In this document: piece after piece, positions 1 through 8,729 of the stretch
How positions within the stretch are numbered: the stretch's first letter is position 1
Layout: every line of letters starts with the position of its first letter
Origin: Mariaggregatimicrobium sp964498785
GTDB lineage: Bacteria > Zhuqueibacterota > Zhuqueibacteria > Thermofontimicrobiales > Thiofontviventaceae
Assembly: GCA_964498785.1 (NCBI GenBank)
Contig: CAZCJL010000017.1
Coordinates: 1-64,000, forward strand
Direction of reading: 5' to 3'
Length of the DNA: 64,000 nucleotides
Program-made: the position numbers and the translations under genes
Notes under the pieces: model-generated
What the model saw: only the letters and a program-made list of their open reading frames with translations
Told to the model about the DNA's origin: nothing
The model's database searches: none

Positions 1-124
1 AAATACGACATAGAGGCAAGCGCCCATATCTACCATAAAATATTGAGAAGATACTCTTTATGTACTGCAACATGTTATAAAATTAATCATTTATGACTTA
101 ATCTGACTAAGTAGTATTAATAAA

Positions 125-131
125 CCAGGAG
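125..131 (+). promoter_or_regulatory. Strong Shine-Dalgarno of the M1 peptidase gene
   Basis: A consensus-like AGGAGG lies a few bases before ATG 137 and fixes that start. The 120 bases upstream are AT-rich and show no gene. Confidence 0.6.
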
Positions 132-136
132 GAAAA

Positions 137-2206
137 ATGAATCGCAATACCGCAGTATATCTGTTGGCCGGAGCATTACTGTGCGCGCTTGTAGTGCCCG
201 GATTATTTGCCCAACCGATCATTTTTGAAACACCACTCAGTCCCCGCATTGCAAATTATGATATTGATGTACGATTGGATGCTGAAAAGAAACTAATTTA
301 CGGGGATGAGAGGTTAACGTGGAAAAACACGTCTTCAGATGCTATCAATGAACTTCGGTTCCATCTCTATCTCAATGGCTTCCGTAATAATAAATCAACA
401 TTTATGCTTGAATCCGGCGGTCGGCACCGTAATTACAAAATGGATGACGACGGCTGGGGATTTTCCAATATCAACAAAATCATTCTTGAGAATGGAGTTG
501 ATCTCACCGAGCAGATGGAATTCATTCAACCGGATGATGGTAATGAATTTGATAAAACTGTGTTCCGATTACCGCTTCCCCAACCGATTCCACCGGGGGA
601 AACCATCAAACTGAATATCGACTTTACGGCAAAACTGCCACAACCGCCCTTTGCCCGAACCGGCGCCAAAGAGGAGTATTTCTTTGCCGGCCAGTGGTTT
701 CCCAAAATAGGTGTTTATTTCAATGGCGAGTGGAATTGCCATCAGTTTCATCACAATTCCGAATTTTTTGCAGATTACGGGGTGTACAACGTGCGGATCA
801 CTGTACCGGAGAACGATATCGTCGGCGCAACCGGAATTGAGGTTGAGGTAAAAAACAATGGCGACGGCACAGCCACGCATTTTTATCACGCCGAGGATGT
901 GCACGATTTTGCCTGGACAGCGAGTCCTGAATTTGTGGAAGTGACCGGCAAAGCCCAGGATGTGGTCATTCGCGTATTAATGCAGCCGGATCATGCCAAT
1001 CAGGGTGAGCGTTATTTGAAAGCGGCGCAAGTCGGTGTGGAATATTTTCAAAACTGGTATGGTGATTATCCATTTCCCAATCTGACTGTCGTCGATCCGC
1101 GGCGCAAAGCCGGTGGTTCTGGCGGCATGGAATATCCGACACTGATAACTGCCGGTACCTCCTATCGAATGCCAAATGGAATCCGGCTTCCTGAGATGGT
1201 CATTATTCATGAATTTGGCCATAATTACTGGTACCATCTTGTCGCATCCAATGAATTTGAAGAAGCGTGGCTTGATGAGGGCATCAATTCATACAGTGAA
1301 AACCGAATCATGGCGGCAGAATACGGACCAGAGGGTGACATGGTTGATATTTACGGAATTAAAATAAATGACACCCACGTCCAGCGTGCCATGTATATTG
1401 GGCGGGCATCGTATGATCCCATTGTCAGAAATTCATGGGAGTTTTATTCCAATTCCAGTTACGCCGTTAATAACTACCCCCGACCATCGCTGATGCTGTT
1501 GACGTTACAAAATTACCTCGGTCAGGAAACAATGGATCAGGTGATGCGCACCTATTTTGATCGTTGGAAATTTAAGCATCCGAAAACGCAGGATTTTATC
1601 AATGTTGCCAATGAGGTCGCTGGTCAAAACCTTAATTGGTTCTTCGATCAGGCACTTTTCACAAATTATGTTCTGGATTACTCGGTAGACCAGGTGATGA
1701 CAAAAAAAATCAAAAAAGATAAAGGGTATGATTTTACCCTGTCTGTTGAAGAGGCAATAACCGAAGATTCAACAGAGACAGACATTTCAGAACTAGACAC
1801 CACTGCCGGTGATACGGTTGATAAATCTATTGCAGATTCACTAAAAGAAATAAAAGAACCTGACATGTATTATAGTCTGGTAAAAGTCCGGCGGTTGGGA
1901 GAATTTAAATTTCCGGTAATGATAAAAATCGTTTTTGAAAACGACGATGTCATCGAGGAGGAATGGGATGGGCAGGATTATTGGGTGAAATATGAATATA
2001 TCAAACCCACAAAGCTTTCGTATGCAACTGTTGATCCGGACGAGAAAATAGTGCTGGACGTCAATTTTACAAACAACAGTAAAACCGTTAAAAGTCAGCG
2101 ACTCGGTGTCAATAAGTTATCAATCCGTTGGATGTTCTGGATGCAGTTTTTAATGGATCAACCGGAATTTCTTAATTTAATGTCCAGACTGAGCATACGA
2201 TTATAA
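137..2206 (+). CDS. M1 family metallopeptidase, exported
   Basis: Zinc aminopeptidase-like protein of 689 residues. An N-terminal signal peptide (about residues 1-26, ending LFAQP) sends it out of the cytoplasm. The zinc site is complete: HEFGH at 358-362 and the third ligand Glu at 381 in EAWLDEG, which is the HEXXH-X18-E arrangement of family M1. The substrate-binding exopeptidase motif appears as GGMEYP near 330 instead of the classical GAMEN, as in many bacterial M1 relatives. The N-terminal half is the beta-rich M1 domain. Residues about 540-575 form an acidic, Ser/Thr-rich linker before a short beta-rich tail. The start is supported by an AGGAGG. The next gene follows after 33 bp and is probably co-transcribed. 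The substrate is unknown; likely use is peptide turnover in the periplasm or at the surface. Confidence 0.9.
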   Translation: MNRNTAVYLLAGALLCALVVPGLFAQPIIFETPLSPRIANYDIDVRLDAEKKLIYGDERLTWKNTSSDAINELRFHLYLNGFRNNKSTFMLESGGRHRNYKMDDDGWGFSNINKIILENGVDLTEQMEFIQPDDGNEFDKTVFRLPLPQPIPPGETIKLNIDFTAKLPQPPFARTGAKEEYFFAGQWFPKIGVYFNGEWNCHQFHHNSEFFADYGVYNVRITVPENDIVGATGIEVEVKNNGDGTATHFYHAEDVHDFAWTASPEFVEVTGKAQDVVIRVLMQPDHANQGERYLKAAQVGVEYFQNWYGDYPFPNLTVVDPRRKAGGSGGMEYPTLITAGTSYRMPNGIRLPEMVIIHEFGHNYWYHLVASNEFEEAWLDEGINSYSENRIMAAEYGPEGDMVDIYGIKINDTHVQRAMYIGRASYDPIVRNSWEFYSNSSYAVNNYPRPSLMLLTLQNYLGQETMDQVMRTYFDRWKFKHPKTQDFINVANEVAGQNLNWFFDQALFTNYVLDYSVDQVMTKKIKKDKGYDFTLSVEEAITEDSTETDISELDTTAGDTVDKSIADSLKEIKEPDMYYSLVKVRRLGEFKFPVMIKIVFENDDVIEEEWDGQDYWVKYEYIKPTKLSYATVDPDEKIVLDVNFTNNSKTVKSQRLGVNKLSIRWMFWMQFLMDQPEFLNLMSRLSIRL

Positions 2207-2239
2207 TTCAATCAACACGTTAAAAATCAGAGGGATAAA

Positions 2240-3139
2240 ATGATCATTAAATGTTTAATAAACGGTTTTCAACAAGTGCTTCGCCAAAAGCGGATTGTAC
2301 TGATATTTTATTTATTCAATCTGTTGTTCGGTATTCTACTAATGATACCTTTCCATGGCCCAATGAGCAAAATGGTAGGTCATAGCCTGATGGGAGAAAA
2401 ATTAGCCGGGCGTTTTGATTTTAACTTTTTATTTGAATTTATGGCGCACAGTGAAGACGCTTTGCCTGCGATTTCTGCATCGCTGTTAATCTTTCCGTTT
2501 TTATATCTGCTGCTATCACTGTTTTTATCTGGCGGGGCATTGTCTGTTTTCGTCAGTGGATTAACATTTCAATCAGCCAGGTTTTGGGGAGACTCAGCCC
2601 GCTATTTCGGGCGATTTATTCTCCTCGGTCTATTGATGGTTCCGATATACATCATTCTGTTTCTGCTGCCAATGATATGGAATGGCATTCAACGGCTTAT
2701 CTGGGGCAGCGATCCCTATCAAAATATTTTGTACTGGGGAGGCTGGCTAAAAGTTGTATTGCGCTTCATCGGTATTTATCTCGCAACAATGATTTTTGAT
2801 TACGCACGCATTTATGTTGTAGAAACCGATGAAACGAAAATGATTATTGCATTAAAACAGGGAGTTCTATTTGTCTTTAAAAATATTATTCGAACTGCCG
2901 GTATTGTATTGCTCATTAGTGTCATCGGCATCATCGTGTTAATCTTCTACAATCTGATTGCAGATGTGTTGACAAGGCCGAATCCATTTATTATTGTGTT
3001 GCTTCTTTTGGTACAGCAGTTTTACATATTTTTCCGAATGATGGTTCGGTTAACATTGTATGCAGGACAGGTACACCTGTATCAAAATATCGATTCCGAA
3101 GAAGTATTGCTTGCCTCCGGTGATGTGGCAGTTGAGTAA
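2240..3139 (+). CDS. Uncharacterised multi-pass membrane protein
   Basis: 299 residues with about six hydrophobic segments (near residues 17-37, 75-105, 125-150, 170-190, 215-245 and 252-270) and no signal peptide, so an integral inner-membrane protein. The ATG has an AGAGGG ribosome site 6-7 bases upstream and sits 33 bp after the M1 peptidase, suggesting one transcript. I do not recognise a catalytic motif. The layout (N-terminal helix followed by a loop, then paired helices with a conserved-looking Tyr-Ala-Arg stretch in FDYARIYVVE) resembles poorly characterised bacterial membrane proteins of the DUF975/glycerophosphoryl-diesterase-membrane type, but that is only an impression. Confidence 0.75.
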   Translation: MIIKCLINGFQQVLRQKRIVLIFYLFNLLFGILLMIPFHGPMSKMVGHSLMGEKLAGRFDFNFLFEFMAHSEDALPAISASLLIFPFLYLLLSLFLSGGALSVFVSGLTFQSARFWGDSARYFGRFILLGLLMVPIYIILFLLPMIWNGIQRLIWGSDPYQNILYWGGWLKVVLRFIGIYLATMIFDYARIYVVETDETKMIIALKQGVLFVFKNIIRTAGIVLLISVIGIIVLIFYNLIADVLTRPNPFIIVLLLLVQQFYIFFRMMVRLTLYAGQVHLYQNIDSEEVLLASGDVAVE

Positions 3140-3165
3140 TTAGCGCCTCAATGAAAATTAGAAAA

Positions 3166-3262
3166 TGTCATGTTGAACGACCGTAGTGAGTGAAGGATCT
3201 CACATCACAAAATTCAATAAAGACAAAAGATTAATAGTATGAGATTTTTCGTCGCCCTCCAG
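3166..3262. repeat. Degraded inverted intergenic repeat (TGTCAT...GGATCTCA family)
   Basis: Starts TGTCATGTTGAACGA, contains GTGAGTGAAGGATCTCA and, about 50 bp later, ATGAGATTTTTCG, a near inverse of the first half. A relative lies at 32055-32188 (TGTCATCCTAAATG, GCGAGTGAAGAATCTCATT, then a right part ending GGATCTCCAGAATAACA). Both copies are diverged. Function unknown; such elements could fold in RNA downstream of genes. Confidence 0.5.
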
Positions 3263-3317
3263 CGTACGTGTACCGTTTGGCACAAATACAGGCGCTCATG
3301 CTGCGTGTCCACAAGCT

Positions 3318-3392
3318 ACCCTTGCGAAGGTTTTTAGCGATGAAACAGCCGAGATATTGCATTATTAGTAAACCTTGCAAGGGTTTTTTAGC
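3318..3392. repeat. Inverted repeat of the ACCTTCGAAGGGT type
   Basis: The left arm ACCCTTGCGAAGGTTT (3318-3333) pairs with the right arm AAACCTTGCAAGGGT (3370-3384), and each arm is itself nearly palindromic. Both arms are followed by TTTTTAGC. A related element lies at 36790-36825 before the ABC transporter genes. Confidence 0.5.
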
Positions 3393-3568
3393 AATTATTG
3401 AGTTTTTTGGAAACAGCGCAGGAGCGATTCTCGCCGGAACGTACTATCAATTTATGCAGAAATTAAATTATCATTTTAGAATTTTAGGTTGAAATTAATC
3501 CACCGAAGGCAGAAGAATTAACTTTTCGAACCTGTGAATCAACCTATAGTAGCAAATTAATAAAAACA

Positions 3569-3584
3569 CCACAATATATTGTGT
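3569..3584. promoter_or_regulatory. NrdR box
   Basis: CCACAATATATTGTGT matches the known NrdR consensus ACACAATATATTGTGT except for the first base, and its inner 14 bases are a perfect palindrome. NrdR is the universal repressor of bacterial ribonucleotide reductase genes. A second, weaker dyad (TACAATT-TAG-AATTGTA, 3601-3617) lies about three helical turns downstream, the usual spacing for paired boxes, and overlaps the promoter spacer and -10. Confidence 0.85.
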
Positions 3585-3592
3585 TTTTATTC

Positions 3593-3621
3593 TTGACTTT
3601 TACAATTTAGAATTGTATAAT
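3593..3621 (+). promoter_or_regulatory. Sigma-70-type promoter of the nrdJ-like gene
   Basis: TTGACT (3593-3598), a 17-base spacer and TATAAT (3616-3621). It sits between and under the two NrdR dyads, so NrdR binding would block RNA polymerase. The ATG at 3670 follows with a GGGAGGTG ribosome site. Confidence 0.8.
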
Positions 3622-3669
3622 AGATGAAATTTAAAAGATATAAAAAAATATATTTGCGGGAGGTGTTTC

Positions 3670-4851
3670 ATGGTACAAAAAGAGAAATCAACAAAAAATT
3701 CCCATCTCAGCAATGGGCAAAAGCATGAGGAAATGTTAAAAGATTCAACTGATGATAATAATGGTCGACAAAAAGGATTGTCGATTAAACCAGTTTTCAC
3801 CTCAGACAACATTCATCCGTTCGAGAAAATCGAGTGGAAAAATCGGCATGCATTTATCGCGAATGAAAAAGGAGAAACTGTGTTTGAGCAACAGGATGTA
3901 GAATTTCCGGAAACCTGGAGCCAAACCGCCGTGAATGTGGTTGTTTCAAAATATTTTCACGGAAAATTAGGTCATTCGGAGCGCGAGCGCAGCGTGCGGC
4001 AGATCGCAGAACGGGTGGCGAAAACAATTCGTGACCGGGGAGAAAGCGATGGCTATTTTTCAGATATAGAACAAGCGGACATATTTTATCGAGAGTTAAC
4101 ACATTTACTGGTTCATCAAAAAGCGGCGTTTAACAGTCCTGTATGGTTTAATTGCGGGATTGAAGCCAAACCACAGATTTCCGCCTGTTTTATCAATTCA
4201 ATCCATGATTCTATGGAATCGATTTTAACTTTGGCGAAAACTGAGGGCATGTTATTTAAATGGGGCTCCGGCGCAGAGACGAATTTATCTGCACTGCGAT
4301 CATCAAAGGAAAAGCTGTCCACCGGTGGTCAATCTTCGGGCCCGCTATCATTTATGAAAGGATTTGATAGTTTTGCCGGAGCGATTAAATCAGGGGGTAA
4401 AACACGACGAGCCGCGAAGATGGTGATTCTCAATGCAGATCATCCTGATATTATCGAGTTCATTGAATCTAAAGCCAATGAAGAGAAAAAAGCCTGGGCC
4501 CTCATCAAAGCTGGTTATGACGGCTCATTCAACGGCGAGGCTTATAATTCCATATTTTTTCAGAATGCAAATCACAGTGTGCGGGTAACAGATGATTTTA
4601 TGAATGACGTCCTCAATAAAAAATCATGGCAAACCCGGGCAGTCACCACCAATGAAGTGATGGATGAATATCCGGCTGACATTGTGATGACGAAAATAAG
4701 CGAAGCCGCGTATTTATGTGGTGATCCGGGCTTGCAATTCGATACGATAATCAATGATTGGCATACCTGTTCCAATAGCGCGCGTATCAATGCATCGAAT
4801 CCGTGCAGCGAATATATGTTCATCGATGATACGGCGTGTAATCTGGCTTGA
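3670..4851 (+). pseudogene. nrdJ: B12-dependent (class II) ribonucleotide reductase, N-terminal half
   Basis: 393 codons clearly matching the N-terminal part of adenosylcobalamin-dependent NrdJ, which reduces ribonucleotides to deoxyribonucleotides. Family landmarks: AFNSPVWFNCG (154-163), the first redox Cys in SACFINS (C173), FKWGSGAETNLSALRSS, and the active-site block NPCSE (radical Cys 379, Glu 381) followed by the second redox Cys 390 in TACNLA. The frame stops directly after CNLA, where intact homologues continue for several hundred residues through the rest of the barrel. What follows at once is the far C-terminus in another frame. The phosphate-binding PTGT-type loop and half the barrel are therefore missing, so the product cannot be active. 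Promoter and NrdR control region are intact. This is either a real deletion or an assembly collapse. Confidence 0.85.
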
Positions 4852-5255
4852 TGGATGCATTTGCCACAACAATTTCTATGGCGCTGCAGTGTGGTGTTCC
4901 GTTGAATGTGCTGGTAGATAAATTCAGTCACACCCGATTCGAACCATCGGGATTTACTGGAAACAAGCAAATTCCGATGGCAAAATCAGTGCTGGATTAT
5001 ATATTCCGATGGTTAGCGCTAAAATTCCTCAGTTCTGAGCAATTACCACGCGACGAGGTGGATGAGTACGGAGATCAACAAAAACAACCACAATCCGATC
5101 AAAATAAATCGAATCAGCATTCCGAAACGTTGGAAAAACACATTTTTCAAACCCAGTCTGATGCACCGCCATGTTTTGAATGTGGCGCCATCATGGTACG
5201 GAACGGATCGTGCTATAAATGTCTTGCTTGTGGTTCAACTAGTGGTTGTTCATGA
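4851..5255 (+). pseudogene. nrdJ: B12-dependent ribonucleotide reductase, C-terminal remnant
   Basis: Begins MDAFATTISMALQ and continues with VDKFSHTRFEPSGFTGNKQ and IPMAKSVLDYIFRWLALKF, the conserved C-terminal part of class II NrdJ. A charged linker then leads to a Cys-rich tail (CFECG...CYKCLACG) typical of the mobile redox or zinc tail that re-reduces the active-site disulfide. It lies one frame off from the N-terminal fragment and overlaps its stop. The junction sequence CTGGCTTGATGGATG could be read as ...N-L-A on the left or as ...G-L-M-D on the right, so about 5 bp (GGCTT) may have been shared by the two deletion ends. It has no ribosome site of its own, and independent expression is unlikely. 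A CxxC-rich end and no stop inside suggest the damage is young. Confidence 0.8.
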
Positions 5256-5362
5256 TATTGTTGTTCTGATGAAAAGGTTCTGTCATGTTGATAAGGCAGA
5301 TGCGTACTCGTTTCTGACAGCAGATAGTAATTGATTTTTTTTAATATAGTTATGGAGAAGAA

Positions 5363-6379
5363 ATGAAACTATTAGATTCGCAATGGCAAAAAGGAAAAAA
5401 TTTTTTAGGAGTTAAATATCCAATCATGGCAGGTGCAATGACCTGGATATCAAATCATAAACTGGTGTCCGAGGTGTGCAATGCCGGGGGATTTGGTTGT
5501 CTGGCAGCGGGAAACATGCCGCCGGAACTGTTAGCAGAAGAAATCAACAAAACCCGGGAATTAACAGATAAACCGTTTGCAACAAATCTCATTACAATCG
5601 CACCGAATTATCACCTGCATCTTGAACTTGCCGTAGACAAGAACGTCCCATTAATTATTTTTGCAGGCAGCTTTCCGCGAGCGTCGGAAATTAAAATTGC
5701 CAAAGATAGCGGTGCAAAAGTGATGGCCTTTGCTTCAAATGAATCTATTGCGAATCGTATGATCAAATCCGGTGTAGACGGATTAATCCTGGAAGGGAGT
5801 GAAGCCGGTGGTCATATCGGGCATGTTTCGCTGACAATATTGATCCAGCAAGTTTTAATGGCAATCAAAGACATTCCGGTTTTCGTTGCTGGTGGAATCA
5901 CATCCGGCCGTTTGATGGCACACTTACTGCTTATGGGCGCCGCTGGTATCCAAATGGGGACCCGGTTTGTGATGACACAGGAATGTGATGTGCATCCTAA
6001 ATTTAAAGCAGCGTTTATGAAAGCCCGTGCTCGCGATGCAATCGCAACTCCGGCTGTCGGATCAGAATTAAATGTCGTCGCTGTTCGTGCCATTCGGAAT
6101 AAAGGAATGGATGATTTTTCAAATTTACAAATGGAATTAATCCAACAAAATCGTACCGGTAAAATTACTAAAAAACAAGCGCAATTTCAGGTTGAAAATT
6201 TCTGGGTTGGTGCATTACGCAATGCAGCAGTCGATGGTGATGTCGAACGTGGATCGTTGATGGCCGGACAAAGTGTGGGGCTGGTTAACAAAATTCAATC
6301 GTTAAAAGAAATGTTCAATGAGATTGTTTATGATGCAGAGGATGAATTGCTTCAGATTAAAAAACGATTATCATGTTAG
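5363..6379 (+). CDS. NAD(P)H-dependent flavin oxidoreductase, nitronate monooxygenase/FabK family
   Basis: 338-residue TIM-barrel flavoenzyme. Family signatures: YPIMAGAMTWIS at the N-terminus, GGFGCLAAGNM (FMN phosphate region), LEGSEAGGHIGH (residues about 144-155, with the catalytic-type His) and VAGGITSGRLMAHLLLMGA followed by GIQMGTRF, which bind FMN. Relatives either oxidise nitronates or act as enoyl-ACP reductase II (FabK); sequence alone does not decide. FabK usually sits with fatty-acid genes and none are here, so nitronate monooxygenase-like is the safer name. ATG is preceded by GGAGAAG. Followed 31 bp later by the tocopherol-cyclase-like gene, suggesting a common transcript. Cytoplasmic. 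Confidence 0.85.
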   Translation: MKLLDSQWQKGKNFLGVKYPIMAGAMTWISNHKLVSEVCNAGGFGCLAAGNMPPELLAEEINKTRELTDKPFATNLITIAPNYHLHLELAVDKNVPLIIFAGSFPRASEIKIAKDSGAKVMAFASNESIANRMIKSGVDGLILEGSEAGGHIGHVSLTILIQQVLMAIKDIPVFVAGGITSGRLMAHLLLMGAAGIQMGTRFVMTQECDVHPKFKAAFMKARARDAIATPAVGSELNVVAVRAIRNKGMDDFSNLQMELIQQNRTGKITKKQAQFQVENFWVGALRNAAVDGDVERGSLMAGQSVGLVNKIQSLKEMFNEIVYDAEDELLQIKKRLSC

Positions 6380-6410
6380 AAAATATTTAAGAAGCAGCAG
6401 GATATGAGAT

Positions 6411-7403
6411 ATGATGACCGGATTATCAAAAATCTTTCGACCCCAGGTTTTTCACGGAAAAAATAAAACCGGTAATTATTTTGAAGGATGGTTTTATAAA
6501 CTGGTTGATTCAGCACAAAAAAATATTTACGCATTTATACCGGGAATTTTTATCGGTAAAAATAACAATGAATCCCATGCATTCATCCAGGTGCTGGAAA
6601 ATAAAACTCACAATTCTTCATACTTCCGGTTTCCGTTGCATCAGTTTGAAGCATCAACCCGAAAATTGCATATAAGAATCGGCGAAAACCTGTTTACGGA
6701 TCAACTCATTTCTGTTGCAATTCATTCTGGTCATCGAAATATTCGGGGAACCGTAACATTTGAAAATTTAAATCCATGGCCAGTGAGCATTTTTTCTCCG
6801 GGCATTATGGGATGGTACGCATACATCCCGTTTATGCAATGTTATCATGGCGTTGTAAGTCTCGATCATCCTATTCATGGCGCGTTGAATAGTGATGATG
6901 AAATAATCGATTTTAATAAAGGTCGAGGATATATTGAAAAAGATTGGGGAACATCTTTCCCGGATGCTTATGTCTGGATTCAGTCAAATCATTTTCAAGT
7001 TCCGGGCATTTCGCTGATCATTTCTGTAGCAAAAATTCCATGGCTATCCGGTTCTTTTCGCGGTTTTATTATCGGATTATTTATAAATGGAACGTTGTAT
7101 CGTTTTACAACTTACACTGGCGCTCGCTTGAATTACCTCAAAATAGATGATGATTCCGTGCGACTAAAAGTTCAGAATCGGAAGTATCGGTTAACTGCAA
7201 TAGCAAAACGAAATTTGGGCGGTATTTTACATGCACCTTATGAAATGAAGATGTTAAAGCGCGTGTCCGAATCGCTCAACTCGACAGTGGATATTCGCTT
7301 TATCCGAATATCCGGCAAAAAGGAACACCTGATCTTTGAAGGAACCGGCGTTGCAGCAGGGCTTGATGTAAACGGAAATCTTCAAGAAATAATTGATTGC
7401 TAA
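6411..7403 (+). CDS. Tocopherol cyclase-like protein
   Basis: 330 residues resembling the tocopherol-cyclase family (plant VTE1 and many bacterial proteins of unknown substrate). Visible signatures are the N-terminal KTGNYFEGWFYKLVD and the central GYIEKDWGTSFPDAYVWIQS, both hallmark blocks of this mostly beta fold. There is no signal peptide or clear membrane helix. In plants the enzyme closes the chromanol ring of vitamin E; non-photosynthetic bacteria with this domain do not make tocopherol, so the substrate here is unknown (perhaps a hydrophobic quinone or lipid). Two ATGs in tandem (6411 and 6414) make the exact start ambiguous by one codon. Adjacent to a flavoenzyme gene. Confidence 0.8.
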   Translation: MMTGLSKIFRPQVFHGKNKTGNYFEGWFYKLVDSAQKNIYAFIPGIFIGKNNNESHAFIQVLENKTHNSSYFRFPLHQFEASTRKLHIRIGENLFTDQLISVAIHSGHRNIRGTVTFENLNPWPVSIFSPGIMGWYAYIPFMQCYHGVVSLDHPIHGALNSDDEIIDFNKGRGYIEKDWGTSFPDAYVWIQSNHFQVPGISLIISVAKIPWLSGSFRGFIIGLFINGTLYRFTTYTGARLNYLKIDDDSVRLKVQNRKYRLTAIAKRNLGGILHAPYEMKMLKRVSESLNSTVDIRFIRISGKKEHLIFEGTGVAAGLDVNGNLQEIIDC

Positions 7404-7492
7404 ATTTTTGTAAAATATAATTTGGAATTCACTATTTTTTTTCTTATTTTGAATAAACAAAATTCTCTTATTTATAAATTAAGGAGTTATCA

Positions 7493-8506
7493 ATGAAAAG
7501 AGTGATTTCTGTATTTATGCTTATTTCCTTTATCATATTTGGCTGTGGGAAATCTGACAAATATACATTAGAAAAAGAAACCCCGGCCTATGAATTCGCA
7601 TTGAAATTAGCAGAAAAAGTGCCAGCTTTATCCCCTGAAGAAAATAATGTTCTTGTTTCAACAAAATCTTTTAAAGTAAAAGCAAACGAAATCTCAAAGT
7701 TAATTTATGTAAATACCGGCAAACGCTCCGAACAAATATCATCACTCGATCCTGACCGCCTCAATGGTTTTATCAAACAAACAGCCACCGGCTATGCCGA
7801 ACAAAAACTGCTAATGGATGCCGCGAAAAGTTCGGGCATTGAAGTGACTGAAACTGAAGTTGATAGCCTGATGGGTATTCAATATCAACGTAGTGGCGGA
7901 GAGGAGCAGTTTAAAGAATGGTTAAGCAAAAATGAAATTGATGTTGCCAATGTGAGAAGAGACATGAAAGAACGCGCAACAATTGAAAAATATTTTAATC
8001 AACTTTCTGTGGAAGAATCTGCCATTAGCGACGAAGAGTTGCAAAAAGCATATCAAGAAGATAAAACTGCCACTGTGCGCCATATTTTACTTTTAACCAA
8101 CGGTAAAAGCGAAGATGAAAAAAAGGAAATTTATAAGAAAATGGAAGATGTTCTGGCCCGGGCGAAAAGAGGAGCGGATTTTGGAGAACTTGCCGAAAAA
8201 TATACTGAAGATCCGGGCTCCAAAAACAATGGTGGATTATACGAAGATTTCAGCCGTGGCTATATGGTAAAACCCTTTGAAGATGCTGCGTTCAGCGTGC
8301 CAGTCGGTGAAATTAGTGATATTATCGAAACACAATACGGCTACCACATTCTAAAAGTCATCGAGCGAAAAAAAGAGACCCGGCCGTTCGAAGAATTTAA
8401 AACATCCTATTTCAATCAGAAAAAAGCTGAAAAAATGCAACAGGTCCGAATGTCCAAAATAAATGAACTGAAGGAAAACGCGGATTTTAAAGTCTTAGAG
8501 CTTTAA
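7493..8506 (+). CDS. Parvulin-type peptidyl-prolyl isomerase lipoprotein (PrsA/SurA-like)
   Basis: 337 residues. Signal peptide with lipobox IFGC (Cys 18), so a lipidated periplasmic protein. Residues about 55-180 form a helical SurA-N/trigger-factor-like chaperone part. Residues about 190-285 are one PPIC rotamase domain (ATVRHILLLT, ADFGELAEKYTEDPGS, GGLYEDFSRGYMVKPFEDAAF, YGYHILKVIE). It probably helps fold or deliver exported or outer-membrane proteins. AAGGAG ribosome site before ATG 7493; own transcript end at a terminator just downstream. Confidence 0.9.
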   Translation: MKRVISVFMLISFIIFGCGKSDKYTLEKETPAYEFALKLAEKVPALSPEENNVLVSTKSFKVKANEISKLIYVNTGKRSEQISSLDPDRLNGFIKQTATGYAEQKLLMDAAKSSGIEVTETEVDSLMGIQYQRSGGEEQFKEWLSKNEIDVANVRRDMKERATIEKYFNQLSVEESAISDEELQKAYQEDKTATVRHILLLTNGKSEDEKKEIYKKMEDVLARAKRGADFGELAEKYTEDPGSKNNGGLYEDFSRGYMVKPFEDAAFSVPVGEISDIIETQYGYHILKVIERKKETRPFEEFKTSYFNQKKAEKMQQVRMSKINELKENADFKVLEL

Positions 8507-8528
8507 CAATAGCCAAATAAAGCATATA

Positions 8529-8560
8529 AGCCCGGTATCGTAAATGAACCGGGCTTTTTT
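8529..8560 (+). terminator. Rho-independent terminator
   Basis: A perfect 8-bp stem AGCCCGGT/ACCGGGCT (8529-8536 and 8548-8555) with an 11-base loop, followed by a T run. It ends the isomerase transcript and separates it from the polysaccharide locus. Confidence 0.9.
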
Positions 8561-8729
8561 AGTTACACTATCGATAGCCTGGCAAACGCCTTATAAAACA
8601 ATCAACTTTTTTTAGCAAATCCCCCGAATACCCATATCAAACAATACGATTCAATAATATTTTTCTGCAAAATCCTTTTGATGAAAGTATACTTAATAAA
8701 ATTATAAAACGTATAACCTCATTACAAAT

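Larger units (their letters stand above)
3140..3568. other. Gene-free intergenic stretch with degraded repeats
   Basis: No convincing gene. A 74-codon open frame at 3268-3492 is made mostly of repeat sequence and has no ribosome site. The stretch holds two repeat remnants, listed separately: a TGTCAT...GTGAAGGATCTCA inverted element (3166-3262) and an ACCCTTGCGAAGG/AACCTTGCAAGGG hairpin (3318-3392). Confidence 0.6.

Noticed and set aside
1..136. End of a preceding gene or an RNA gene at the left edge
   Set aside because: No open frame, tRNA-like cloverleaf or terminator is visible in the first 136 bases.
3268..3492. 74-codon open frame upstream of the ribonucleotide reductase
   Set aside because: Made of repeat sequence, with no ribosome site and no family likeness.
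3493..3669. Cobalamin riboswitch before the B12-dependent reductase
   Set aside because: The leader is too short and lacks a B12-box-like sequence; control is explained by the NrdR boxes.
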